Positions 12,920-20,134 of a stretch of DNA of 30,719 nucleotides are shown here, one piece after another. Position 1 is the stretch's first letter. Every line of letters starts with the position of its first letter. Location of the stretch: assembly GCA_036522155.1 (NCBI GenBank), contig DATDGI010000370.1, positions 1 through 30,719 on the forward strand, given 5' to 3'. A program made the position numbers and the translations under genes. Source of the DNA: UBA9676 sp036522155. Lineage in GTDB: Bacteria; Actinomycetota; Actinomycetes; Streptosporangiales; Streptosporangiaceae. The notes beneath the pieces were generated by a model, which was not told the origin of the DNA, ran no database searches, and worked only from the letters and a program-made list of their open reading frames with translations.

Positions 12920-14005
12920 TCAGGTTCGTGCCGTGTGCGCGGCGTAGAAGTCCGCGACGGCCTGAAAGGACTCCTTGGGTTCCCAGGGCAGGCCGGGGTA
13001 GGCCGTGCCGAGCCGGCTGCGGTCCCACGGCGCCTGCGGATGGGTGGCGCCCAGCGGGCCCAGGCGGCTGCCGAAACTCTTGACCAGGCTGTAGCTGGCC
13101 ATGTCGAGGTCGTAGAGCGGATCGTCACTCGCCGGGTTGAGCGGAGCGACGAAGGTCATCACGAACGTGGCGTCCGCACCGGCGGCATCGAAGATCGAGA
13201 TCAGCTCGGTGAGTTCACGCGCCTGCTCGGCCTCGTCGCGGAGGTAGGAGCCGTTCAGCCGTGATGGGGCGCTGTCCAGGCCCGGAGCGGAGATGTCGAG
13301 GATGGCGAATCCCCGGCCGCCGGCGGCGGCCGCTCCCCGGTAAGTGCAGCACCCGAACTCGGTGATCGCGACGGGGAGCCCGGAGGTGAAGTAGCGGCGC
13401 AGCAGGCCGGTGAACTGGTCTTTGATGCGGGCGTCCCGGTAGAGGTCGACACTCACGAAGTCGAACCGGCTCCACTCGACCGTTTCCAGTGGCACCGAGG
13501 CATAGGTCACCGGCCCGTGGAAGACGTCCCGCACCCGGCCGACCGCCTCGGCCAGGAAGGCATTGAGTGGCTGGTTGTGCTCGCCAGCCCGGACCCGTGT
13601 CCAGAAGTCTGGGTGCTGCAGCCGCTCGAAGACCGAGTTGCCTTCGACGATGCCACCCATGAACAGCGTCGCCTCGGAACCAACGCTGAACACCACCCGG
13701 TCCGGCCCGTGCCGGCGCAGTTCTTCGGCGGCTTGAGCCGCCTGGCCGATGTAGGCGAGGGTCTCGCCGGGGCTGCGGTCCCAGAGTTCGGGGGAGAGCC
13801 AGACCTCCAGGCCGCAGTCGAGCGCATGCCGTCCGGCGATGGCCAGCCGGCTGGGATCCTCCCCGCAGATCCTGACCGCGTTGCAGTGCAGGTCATCGCG
13901 AATGATCTCCAGTTCCCGGCGGGCCTCGTCCGGTGAGAACTCCGGGCGCCAGTTCTGGCCCCACATCACCCGGCCGACGTCGTAGCACACCCCACGGCGG
14001 TTCAT
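12920..14005 (-). CDS. TIM-barrel glycoside-hydrolase-like protein, third gene of the Clp_N operon
   Basis: A 361-residue soluble protein with the layout of a clan-A-type (beta/alpha)8 hydrolase: MNRRGVCYDVGRV at strand 1, NAVRICGEDP at strand 2, GLEVWLSPELWD at strand 3, DRVVFSVGSEATLF with Glu111 in the general acid position, DFVSVDLYRD, and LPVAITEFGCCTYRG with Glu216 in the nucleophile position. No signal peptide is present, so it would act in the cytosol, unlike most polysaccharide hydrolases. I recall homologues labelled abortive infection protein or hypothetical; that label is from memory and unverified. Its start overlaps the stop of the Clp_N gene (ATGA), making it the last gene of a coupled operon. 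The substrate is unknown. Confidence 0.75.
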   Translation of the reverse strand: MNRRGVCYDVGRVMWGQNWRPEFSPDEARRELEIIRDDLHCNAVRICGEDPSRLAIAGRHALDCGLEVWLSPELWDRSPGETLAYIGQAAQAAEELRRHGPDRVVFSVGSEATLFMGGIVEGNSVFERLQHPDFWTRVRAGEHNQPLNAFLAEAVGRVRDVFHGPVTYASVPLETVEWSRFDFVSVDLYRDARIKDQFTGLLRRYFTSGLPVAITEFGCCTYRGAAAAGGRGFAILDISAPGLDSAPSRLNGSYLRDEAEQARELTELISIFDAAGADATFVMTFVAPLNPASDDPLYDLDMASYSLVKSFGSRLGPLGATHPQAPWDRSRLGTAYPGLPWEPKESFQAVADFYAAHTART

Positions 14006-14496
14006 GCGGCCCCGCCTCCGGCCGGGCCGCCCAGGCGCTGGCGCACCGCGGCCCGGTCAACGCCGAGGGCGTCCAGCAGTTCGGCCGCCGGGTCGGGACG
14101 CTGGCCCGCCAGCAGGGCGAGCAGGAAGTGGGCCGGGCCGATCCGCCTGCGCCCGATGGGCCGGGCCTCCTGGGCGGCGCGCTTGAGGACCGCCTTCGTG
14201 CCGGAGGTCAGCGGCGGAAACCGGCGGCCGAAGGGTGCCGGTGCCGGCCCGGCCCGGCTCTGGATCTGGATGCCAATGGCGGCCAGCGCCGCCCTGTCGA
14301 GCGTGTCCGCCGCGGCGCGGGCCTCGGCAAGGGACACGCCCAGCGCCGTGGCAGCCGGAGAGACGCCGTCGTGCAAGAGCCCGAGCAGCAGGTGGTCGGT
14401 GCCGAGCCGGCGGTCGCCGCGCCGGCGTGCTTCCTCGGTGGCGGCGGTCAGCACTGGCTTCCAGGCATCCGCCCTGGCCGTGTCCGGCATCATCAT
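14002..14496 (-). CDS. Stand-alone double Clp N-terminal (Clp_N) domain protein
   Basis: A 164-residue protein made of two Clp_N repeats, the helical unit with which ClpA/ClpB/ClpC bind substrates and adaptors. Repeat 1 (about 17-72) has ATEEARRRGDRRLGTDHLLLGLL; repeat 2 (about 97-155) has LKRAAQEARPIGRRRIGPAHFLLALL, joined by a proline-rich linker. No AAA+ ATPase domain follows, and no frame continues one, so this is a free Clp_N module. It may act as an adaptor or competitor for ClpC, or simply as a ligand-binding module for its neighbours; both are inference. Three ATG codons in a row begin the frame, and the first overlaps the stop of the helix-turn-helix gene (ATGA). Confidence 0.85.
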   Translation of the reverse strand: MMMPDTARADAWKPVLTAATEEARRRGDRRLGTDHLLLGLLHDGVSPAATALGVSLAEARAAADTLDRAALAAIGIQIQSRAGPAPAPFGRRFPPLTSGTKAVLKRAAQEARPIGRRRIGPAHFLLALLAGQRPDPAAELLDALGVDRAAVRQRLGGPAGGGAA

Positions 14497-14705
14497 TGCT
14501 CCCCTTTTCCGTACTTGGCATGGACCGACTGACGCGAGACGCCGAGGGCATCGCCGATCTGCTCCCAGGACCAGCCGCGCTCCCGGGCGAGGCGGACGCT
14601 GCGCGCCTCGACCTGCTCGGCGAGCCGGTGCAGCGCGCCGACGGCCCGCAGCCCGGCCGCGGGATCGTCTGATGGCAACACGGCGTCCGTCCCGCTGGGC
14701 TCCAT
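14493..14705 (-). CDS. Small helix-turn-helix DNA-binding protein, first gene of the Clp_N operon
   Basis: A 70-residue protein whose C-terminal half is a clear helix-turn-helix: RLARERGWSWEQIGDALGVSRQSVHAKYG (about residues 38-66), close to sigma-70 region-4-like or MarR/Lux-type recognition helices. The N-terminal part (GLRAVGALHRLAEQVEARSV) looks like a dimerising amphipathic helix. The start at 14705 is preferred over the far longer frame because the upstream codons have shadow composition and because a promoter with TTGACA and TAGACT stops seven bases before this ATG. Two matched palindromes cover that promoter, so autoregulation is likely. The two downstream genes are coupled through 4-base overlaps. 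Confidence 0.85.
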   Translation of the reverse strand: MEPSGTDAVLPSDDPAAGLRAVGALHRLAEQVEARSVRLARERGWSWEQIGDALGVSRQSVHAKYGKGEQ

Positions 14706-14709
14706 GTCT

Positions 14710-14725
14710 GTCAGTCTAGACTGAC
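14710..14725 (-). promoter_or_regulatory. Perfect 16-base palindrome, operator site 1
   Basis: GTCAGTCTAGACTGAC is a perfect palindrome four bases upstream of the HTH start codon and contains the -10 TAGACT of the minus strand. Confidence 0.75.
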
Positions 14726-14743
14726 GATGCCTGCTCCTGTCAA
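14713..14743 (-). promoter_or_regulatory. Promoter TTGACA-N19-TAGACT of the HTH/Clp_N operon
   Basis: On the minus strand TTGACA (14743-14738) is a consensus -35 and TAGACT (14718-14713) a good -10. The 19-base spacer is longer than ideal. The -10 ends seven bases before the ATG at 14705. Each element sits in one of the two palindromes. Confidence 0.65.
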
Positions 14744-14754
14744 TCCAGATTGAC
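14739..14754 (-). promoter_or_regulatory. Palindrome, operator site 2
   Basis: GTCAATCCAGATTGAC has perfect 7-base arms around a 2-base centre and matches site 1 as GTCARTC-NN-GAYTGAC. Centres are 29 bases apart. It covers most of the -35. Confidence 0.7.
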
Positions 14755-14937
14755 AAACCGGCCGCGCATCCGGCGCGGGCTAACCCAGCAACGGCCGGGC
14801 GTAGCGGAACGGGAGGCTCGTTCAACCCGCTCGCCAAGCAACCCCCGGGCTGAATTCGGCCGTGGGCCCGGCCGGGCAATCTGGGTGGCCGTCCGCCATC
14901 GGCGTACCTTTGTTCACGGGGAAGGCGATCAGCCAGG
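14755..14937. other. Intergenic remainder, nothing recognised
   Basis: Between operator site 2 and the panB stop codon I see no open frame with coding composition, no clear hairpin terminator and no repeat. Confidence 0.4.
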
Positions 14938-15810
14938 TCAGTGGTAGACGTGCTCCTCGGCGGGGAAGGTGCCGCCCACCACGTCGCCGGCGAAGGAGCG
15001 GGCCGCGTCGCCCAGCACGTCCGCCATCTCGGCGTAACGCTTGACGAACCTGGCCGTCCGGGGGGACAGGCCGGCCAAGTCCTGCCAGACCAGCACCTGC
15101 GCGTCGCAGCCGGGCCCGGCGCCGATTCCGATGGTTGGGATGCCGACCGCGTCGGTGATCCGGGTGGCCAGCTCGGCGGGCACGCATTCCAGCACGACCG
15201 AGAACGCGCCGGCCGCCTCCAGGGCCTTGGCGTCCTGCAGCAGCCGGTCGCCGGCCTCGCCCCGGCCCTGGACCCGGAAGCCACCGAACACGTTGACCGA
15301 CTGCGGGGTCAGGCCCAGGTGCGCCATCACCGGGATACCGGCCGCGACCAGTTCCTCCACCTGGTGGGCGACCCGCGCGCCGCCCTCCAGCTTGACCGCG
15401 TGGGCCCCGGCCTCCTTCAGGAACCGGGTCGCGGAGGCCAGGGCGGTCGCCGGTGACAGCTGGTAGGAGCCGAACGGCAGGTCGGCGACGACCAGGGCAC
15501 GCTTAGTGCCACGGACCACCGCGGCGGTCAGCGGCAGCAGCTCGTCCACGGTGACCGGCAGCGTGGTGTCGTAACCGAACACGACGTTCCCGGCGGAGTC
15601 GCCGACCAGCAGCACCGGAATCCCGGCCTCGTCGAAGACCCGCGCGGTGAGCGCGTCGTAGGCGGTGAGCATGGGCCATCTCTCGCCGCGGGCCTTGGCG
15701 GCGGCGAGGTCCCGGACGGTGACGCGCCTGGTGGCGGTCCCGCCGTAGAGGGGTTCTGGGGTCCGCGCGGTGGTCGCGGCCGTTCCCTCCGGCTGGGGCT
15801 GAGCGGTCAT
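14938..15810 (-). CDS. panB: 3-methyl-2-oxobutanoate hydroxymethyltransferase
   Basis: This 290-residue enzyme transfers a hydroxymethyl group from 5,10-methylenetetrahydrofolate to 2-oxoisovalerate, making ketopantoate for pantothenate and CoA. Active-site blocks are all present: LTAYDALTARVFDEAG, LLVGDSAGNVVFGYD (Mg ligand Asp71), VVADLPFGSYQ (Asp110), KLEGG (Glu142), VMAHLGLTPQSVN, and VLECVP with the catalytic Glu208. An N-terminal extension of about 25 residues precedes the core, usual in actinobacteria. Unlike many genes here it has a strong Shine-Dalgarno (GGAGGT). PanC and PanD are not in the window. It is divergent from the DHA2 pump gene. Confidence 0.96.
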   Translation of the reverse strand: MTAQPQPEGTAATTARTPEPLYGGTATRRVTVRDLAAAKARGERWPMLTAYDALTARVFDEAGIPVLLVGDSAGNVVFGYDTTLPVTVDELLPLTAAVVRGTKRALVVADLPFGSYQLSPATALASATRFLKEAGAHAVKLEGGARVAHQVEELVAAGIPVMAHLGLTPQSVNVFGGFRVQGRGEAGDRLLQDAKALEAAGAFSVVLECVPAELATRITDAVGIPTIGIGAGPGCDAQVLVWQDLAGLSPRTARFVKRYAEMADVLGDAARSFAGDVVGGTFPAEEHVYH

Positions 15811-15815
15811 GTTGT

Positions 15816-15832
15816 ACCTCCACGTCTCGTGG
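15816..15832 (-). promoter_or_regulatory. panB Shine-Dalgarno overlapped by a short hairpin
   Basis: On the minus strand GGAGGT (15821-15816) lies five bases before the ATG. The perfect short inverted repeat CCACG-AGA-CGTGG (15832-15820) shares its last two G residues with this site. Confidence 0.5.
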
Positions 15833-15921
15833 CGCCGCGGTGGCGTCCCCGGACGTTCCGATCATCGCACGCAGCCGCGGGCCTGGACAGGCGCCAGAAG
15901 CGAGGCGGCGAACCGGGAATG

Positions 15922-15950
15922 TTTTCCGATACGGACCTGTTCCGTATCGA
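15922..15950 (+). promoter_or_regulatory. Weak candidate promoter TTTTCC-N17-TATCGA of the efflux operon
   Basis: TTTTCC (15922-15927) and TATCGA (15945-15950) are 17 bases apart and enclose the TetR-type palindrome. The predicted leader would be about 85 bases. Confidence 0.4.
15927..15949 (+). promoter_or_regulatory. Palindromic operator, probably for the downstream TetR repressor
   Basis: CGATACGGA-N5-TCCGTATCG is a perfect 9-base-arm inverted repeat, of the size and type TetR/AcrR dimers bind. It lies between the divergent panB and pump genes and overlaps the proposed -10. Confidence 0.75.
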
Positions 15951-16033
15951 TGGCTTCCCCGGGCGGCCAACGGCCGTCCCGGGGCACACGGGCATAACGC
16001 CGTCCGCGGCGTCATGCATCCCCACGACTTCGC

Positions 16034-16040
16034 GAAGGAA
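16034..16040 (+). promoter_or_regulatory. Shine-Dalgarno GAAGGAA
   Basis: GAAGGAA lies three bases before the ATG at 16044 and favours it over the in-frame ATG at 16014. Confidence 0.6.
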
Positions 16041-16043
16041 ATC

Positions 16044-17687
16044 ATGAATTCGCCAAGCTCTTCTCCCCAGGCCGCGGCCGCAGGGCCGGAGGCCTGGGTC
16101 AACCGCCGCCGCTGGATCATCCTCGGCGTGCTGATCACCAGCCTGATGGCCATCGTCCTGGACAACACCGTCCTCAACGTCGCGCTCAAGACCATCGCCG
16201 AGCCGAAGGTCGGCCTGGGCGCCAGCCAGAGCCAGCTCGAATGGGGCATCAACTCCTACACGCTGGTCTTCGCCGGACTGCTGTTCACCTTCGGCGTGCT
16301 CGGTGACCGGATCGGCCGCAAGCGGATGCTCATCATCGGGCTCGCCTCGTTCGGCCTGTTCTCCCTGCTCACCGCCTACGCGCAGACCCCCGATCAGCTG
16401 ATCTGGGCGCGCGCCGCGATGGGGCTGGGCGCGGCAGCCGTTATGCCGCAAACGCTTTCCATCATCAGCAACGTGTTCGACCCGCGCGAGCGGGCGCGCG
16501 CGATCGGCATCTGGGCGTCCGCGGTCGGCATCGGCGTCGCGATCGGCCCGGTCGTCGGCGGCCTGCTGCTGGCCCACTTCTGGTGGGGCTCGGTCTTCCT
16601 GCTCAACGTGCCGTTCACCGCGGCCGGCGCGACCGCGGTCTGGCTGCTCGTGCCCGAGTCCAAGAACCCGGAGCCGGGCCGGATCGACTACGTCGGCGTG
16701 CTCGCCTCCATCGCGGGCCTGGTGCTGCTGGTCTACGGCATCATCCAGGGCGGCGACAAGGGCTCCTGGGTGCACCTCGACGTGCTCGGCCCCGCCCTCG
16801 CCGGCCTGGCCGTGCTCGCCTTCTTCGGCTGGTACGAAGCCAGGCTGAGCCACCCGTCGCTGGACGTCCGGCTGTTCCGCGACGCCCGGCTCTCGTCCGC
16901 CGTCGGCGCGCTGTCGCTGGTCTTCTTCGGCATGATGGGCGCGCTCTTCTTCCTCAGCTTCTACCTGCAGAGCGTGCACGGTTACAGCCCGCTGAAGGCC
17001 GGCCTGCTCTCGCTGCCGTTCGCGGCCGGCCAGCTGCTGCTCGCTCCGCGCACCGCCACCCTGGTCCGCCGGTACGGCGCCAAGTCGGTGGTCGCGTCCG
17101 GGCTGATGCTGGTCACCGTGGCGCTGATCGGCTACCAGATGCTCGGGGTCGGCACCCCGGTCTGGCTGCTCGGCGTGCTGTTCTTCGTGCAGGGCGCCGG
17201 CATGGGCACCGTCATGCCGCCGGCCACGGAGGCCGTGATGTCGGTGGTGCCCCGGGAGCGGGCGGGCGCGGGATCCGCGATCACCAACACCGCCCGGCAG
17301 GTGTCCGCCGCGCTCGGGATCGCGGTCCTCGGCTCCATCCTGGCCCAGGTCTACCGCGGCCAGCTCGGCTCGCATCTGAACGTGCTGCCGCCCGCGGCCC
17401 GGAGCGCGGCGTCCGGGTCGATCACGGCCACCCAGGCCGTCGCGTCCCGGCTGGGCGCGGCGGGCAAGGACCTGGCCGGCTTCGCCGACACCGCCTTCGT
17501 CCACGCCATGCACGTCACCACCATCGCCTCGGCGGCGATCACCCTGCTGGGGGTGGTCGTGGTGCTGATCTGGATGCCTGGCCGCAGCCGCCCCGGCACC
17601 AGCCCGGAGCTGGCCGCCACGGCCGAGCCGGCCGGCTCGCCGCCGGCCCGCGTGCTGGCCCGCCAGCCCGCCGAAGTGGAAAGCTGA
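16044..17687 (+). CDS. DHA2-family (EmrB/QacA-type) multidrug MFS efflux transporter
   Basis: A 547-residue proton-driven drug exporter with about 14 hydrophobic segments. DHA2 signatures are present: AIVLDNTVLNVALKTI in helix 1, the motif-A loop FGVLGDRIGRKRML between helices 2 and 3, QTLSIISNVFDPRERARAIGIWASAVGIGVAIGPVVGGLLL (motif C in helix 5), and RNAs of the later half such as PATEAVMSVVPRERAGAGSAITNTARQVSAALG. Helix 1 has the Asp expected in this family. The start at 16044 is set by a ribosome-binding site; upstream codons in frame look non-coding. Four bases separate its stop from the TetR gene, and a TetR-type palindrome sits upstream. The exported compound is unknown. Confidence 0.93.
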   Translation: MNSPSSSPQAAAAGPEAWVNRRRWIILGVLITSLMAIVLDNTVLNVALKTIAEPKVGLGASQSQLEWGINSYTLVFAGLLFTFGVLGDRIGRKRMLIIGLASFGLFSLLTAYAQTPDQLIWARAAMGLGAAAVMPQTLSIISNVFDPRERARAIGIWASAVGIGVAIGPVVGGLLLAHFWWGSVFLLNVPFTAAGATAVWLLVPESKNPEPGRIDYVGVLASIAGLVLLVYGIIQGGDKGSWVHLDVLGPALAGLAVLAFFGWYEARLSHPSLDVRLFRDARLSSAVGALSLVFFGMMGALFFLSFYLQSVHGYSPLKAGLLSLPFAAGQLLLAPRTATLVRRYGAKSVVASGLMLVTVALIGYQMLGVGTPVWLLGVLFFVQGAGMGTVMPPATEAVMSVVPRERAGAGSAITNTARQVSAALGIAVLGSILAQVYRGQLGSHLNVLPPAARSAASGSITATQAVASRLGAAGKDLAGFADTAFVHAMHVTTIASAAITLLGVVVVLIWMPGRSRPGTSPELAATAEPAGSPPARVLARQPAEVES

Positions 17688-17691
17688 TCAC

Positions 17692-18357
17692 ATGAGTACC
17701 GTCCAGGCGATCACAGAGACCACGGCGGCTGCCCAGGCCGCCGAGAGCGCCGGGACCGCTGCGGCGGCCGGGGTGGCGGGCAGCCGCCGTCCCGGCCGGC
17801 CCCGCAGCGAGCGGGCCGACCAGGCCATCATCGACGCGGCGCTGAGCCTGTTCGCCGAGTCCGGTCCGGAAGGGCTGTGCATCGAGAAGGTCGCGGCCCG
17901 GGCCGGGGTGGGCAAGGCCACCATCTACCGGCGCTGGCCCGGCAAGGAAGACCTGCTGCTGGACGCGATCGCCTCGCTCAAGACGCCGCTGCCCGAGCCG
18001 GCCGGTCAGTCGGTGCGGGCGGACCTGGTGAATCTGCTGGCCGCGATGTGCCAGTTCTCCGCCGACCCACGGCGCGCCCGCGAGTTCGCACTGCTGCTCG
18101 GCGAGGGTGCCAAATACCCCCGGCTGATGGCCCGCTACCTGGAGACGGTGGTCGAGCCACGCCGGGAGGTGTTCCGGTCGGTGCTGCGGCGCGGGGTGGC
18201 CACCGGGGAGCTGCGGGCCGACACCGACATCGAGGCGGCGCTGTTCATGCTGATCGGCGCGGTGCTGGTACGCGGCCGGTACGAGGCGGAGGCCGTGACT
18301 CCGGATTACGCCGGCCGGGTGGTCGACGAGCTGCTGCAGGGGCTGGCTCCCCGCTGA
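17692..18357 (+). CDS. TetR/AcrR-family transcription repressor
   Basis: A 221-residue regulator. After a 30-residue Ala-rich, disordered-looking N-terminus comes the basic RRPGRPRSERADQAIIDAALSLFAESG and the helix-turn-helix IEKVAARAGVGKATIYRRWPGKEDLL (about residues 63-88). The C-terminal ligand domain (LLGEGAKYPRLMARYLETVVEPRREVFRSVLRRGVATGELR) is of the TetR_C-type that goes with pump genes. It follows the DHA2 gene by four bases, so the two form one operon, and the palindrome at 15927-15949 is the natural operator. The inducer is presumably a pump substrate. Confidence 0.93.
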   Translation: MSTVQAITETTAAAQAAESAGTAAAAGVAGSRRPGRPRSERADQAIIDAALSLFAESGPEGLCIEKVAARAGVGKATIYRRWPGKEDLLLDAIASLKTPLPEPAGQSVRADLVNLLAAMCQFSADPRRAREFALLLGEGAKYPRLMARYLETVVEPRREVFRSVLRRGVATGELRADTDIEAALFMLIGAVLVRGRYEAEAVTPDYAGRVVDELLQGLAPR

Positions 18358-18404
18358 GCCGGTAAGGTCGGGGGGAGCGCCAGACGCGGCTGGGGGGTAC
18401 GCAG

Positions 18405-18944
18405 ATGGCAGTGCTGGTGGCGCACGCGAGTGCGCATGGCTCCACGGAGCAGATCGCCGGCCGGATCGCCGCCCGGCTCTGCGAGCAGGGACTGGACGCG
18501 GTATCCCGGCCGGTCGCGGACGTGACCGAGCTGACCGGCTTCGGCGCGTTCGTGATCGGCAGCGCCATCCACGGCGGTGACTGGCTGCCGTCCGGGGCGT
18601 CGTTCTTAGCCGGCAACGCCGGGGCGCTCGCCGGCCAGCCGGTCTGGCTGTTCAGCGTGTCCAGCATCGGCGAGGGCAGCAGCGCCTTCCCCGGCGTGGT
18701 CGAGCGCCAGATGCAGACCGTGACCCGGCCCCCGCGGGCGGTCACGGCGGTCAGTCCCGATCTCCAGCCACGGGATCACCACGCCTTCGCCGGGGTGGTC
18801 AGCACCGCGCGGTGGGGGCTGGCCGGCCGGATCTTCCTCTACACGTTCGGCGGCCGGTCCGGTGATCACCTCAACTGGCAGGAGATCGACGCCTGGGCCA
18901 TGCGCATCGCCGGTGAGCTGCGGCCCGGCCGCCGCCCCGGCTGA
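18405..18944 (+). CDS. Flavodoxin-domain protein (HemG-like)
   Basis: A 179-residue FMN-binding flavodoxin-like protein. The N-terminal AHASAHGSTEQIAGRIAARL is the FMN-phosphate loop, FVIGSAIHGGDWLPSGASFL corresponds to the second FMN loop with an aromatic residue, and the C-terminal FGGRSGDHLNWQEIDAWAMRIA is close to the pattern of flavodoxin-domain proteins annotated as menaquinone-dependent protoporphyrinogen oxidase (HemG) relatives. Actinobacteria usually make heme by another route, so a protoporphyrinogen role is doubtful. The start has only a weak GGGGGG upstream; a TAAGGT hexamer at 18362-18367 could be its -10. It stands 47 bases after the TetR gene. Confidence 0.85.
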   Translation: MAVLVAHASAHGSTEQIAGRIAARLCEQGLDAVSRPVADVTELTGFGAFVIGSAIHGGDWLPSGASFLAGNAGALAGQPVWLFSVSSIGEGSSAFPGVVERQMQTVTRPPRAVTAVSPDLQPRDHHAFAGVVSTARWGLAGRIFLYTFGGRSGDHLNWQEIDAWAMRIAGELRPGRRPG

Positions 18945-19005
18945 CCGGCCCGGGCCGTCTCCGGCGGCGGCCTAGGGGCCACCGCCGGCTGTCGGAAGGC
19001 CGTGG

Positions 19006-19011
19006 CAGGAT
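19006..19011 (+). promoter_or_regulatory. Putative -10 hexamer CAGGAT (leaderless)
   Basis: CAGGAT ends seven bases before the ATG at 19019 and is embedded in the same TGGCAGGATCGG as at 9966. Confidence 0.5.
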
Positions 19012-19018
19012 CGGCGTC

Positions 19019-20134
19019 ATGACCGTCCCGGCCGGCCCCGCCCTGTCCCCACTGGCCGCCGAGCGGCTGCGCGCGCAACTGCTGCTCGGGCCGCCGGCCC
19101 GGTCGGTGACCGCGGTCACCGGGCACCTGCTGGCCGTCCAGGCCCAGGATCCGCGCGGGGCGCGGCTCGCCGTCCGGGCGCGTACGTCCGGCCTGGTGGC
19201 CGCGGACGTGGACCGGGCGCTGACGGACGACCGCTCGGTCGTGGTCAGCTGGCTGAACCGGGGCACCCTGCACCTGGTGCTGGCCGAGGACTACTGGTGG
19301 CTGCACCAGCTCATCACCCCCCAGCTGCTCACCGGCATCAAGCGGCGGCTCGCCCAGGAGGGCGTCACCGCCGACGATGCCGAACGGGGCGTCCGGGTGA
19401 TCGAGGAATCCCTGGCCGCCGACGGCCCGCTCACCCGGCCCCAGCTCCGTGACCGGGTGGCCGCCGCGGGCGTGCGGACGCTGGGGCAGGCGATCGTTTA
19501 CATCTTCGCGCTCGCCACCTTCCACGGCCTGATCGTGCGCGGGCCGATGCACGGCCGGGAGCAGGCGTTCGTGCTGGTCCGCGACTGGCTGGGCGCGCCG
19601 CCCAAACCGGTGGACAGGGACCAGGCCCTCGCCATGCTGGCTCACCGCTACCTGGCCGGGCATGGCCCGGCGGCCGAAAAGGATCTGGCCAAATGGGCGG
19701 GGCTGCCGCTGGGGGATGCCCGCCGCGGGCTGGCCGCGATCGCGCCCAAGCTGGCCGACCGCGACGACGGGCTGGCCAGCCTCGCGCCGCCGGGCGGCGA
19801 GCCGCCGGTGCCGCCGGTGCGGCTGCTGGGTGCCTTCGACCCGCTGCTGCTCGGCTGGGCCTCCCGTGACCTGTTCCTGGCCACAGAGGGGCCCATCATC
19901 ACCAGCAACGGGCTGTTCCGGCCCTTCGTGCTGCGGCACGGCCGGGGCAGCGCGCTGTGGGCGATCACCCGCGGGCAGGTGGTGACCGACCCGCTCGGCC
20001 CGCTGACCGCACCAGAGCAGGCGGCGCTGGCGGCCGAGGTGACGGATGTGACCCGGTTCCTCGGCGGCGGCCCGGCTAGCCGCCGAGCCGGGCGCGCGAG
20101 CAGCGGGTCACGTACGGCAGCGCGATCTCGCTGA
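19019..20134 (+). CDS. Winged-helix HTH_42-superfamily protein, AlkZ-like
   Basis: A 371-residue protein of the winged-helix DNA-binding superfamily (HTH_42) that includes the DNA glycosylases AlkZ (azinomycin resistance) and YcaQ/AlkX. The characteristic QxQ catalytic motif appears as LLAVQAQDPRGARLA with Gln41 and Gln43. Further blocks SWLNRGTLHLVLAEDYWWLHQLITP, PLTRPQLRDRVAAAGV, and VRLLGAFDPLLLGW, the central scaffold motif, fit the family. The C-terminal 20 or so residues (SRRAGRASSGSRTAARSR) lie over the convergent methyltransferase and may be an artefact of the frame running on. Whether it excises alkylated or cross-linked bases is an inference from QxQ. No antibiotic biosynthesis genes are nearby. 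Confidence 0.83.
   Translation: MTVPAGPALSPLAAERLRAQLLLGPPARSVTAVTGHLLAVQAQDPRGARLAVRARTSGLVAADVDRALTDDRSVVVSWLNRGTLHLVLAEDYWWLHQLITPQLLTGIKRRLAQEGVTADDAERGVRVIEESLAADGPLTRPQLRDRVAAAGVRTLGQAIVYIFALATFHGLIVRGPMHGREQAFVLVRDWLGAPPKPVDRDQALAMLAHRYLAGHGPAAEKDLAKWAGLPLGDARRGLAAIAPKLADRDDGLASLAPPGGEPPVPPVRLLGAFDPLLLGWASRDLFLATEGPIITSNGLFRPFVLRHGRGSALWAITRGQVVTDPLGPLTAPEQAALAAEVTDVTRFLGGGPASRRAGRASSGSRTAARSR

Noticed and set aside
15807..17513. A 568-codon minus-strand open frame opposite the DHA2 pump
   Set aside because: Low-complexity Arg/Gly/Glu/His composition and no motif; the plus strand clearly encodes the transporter.
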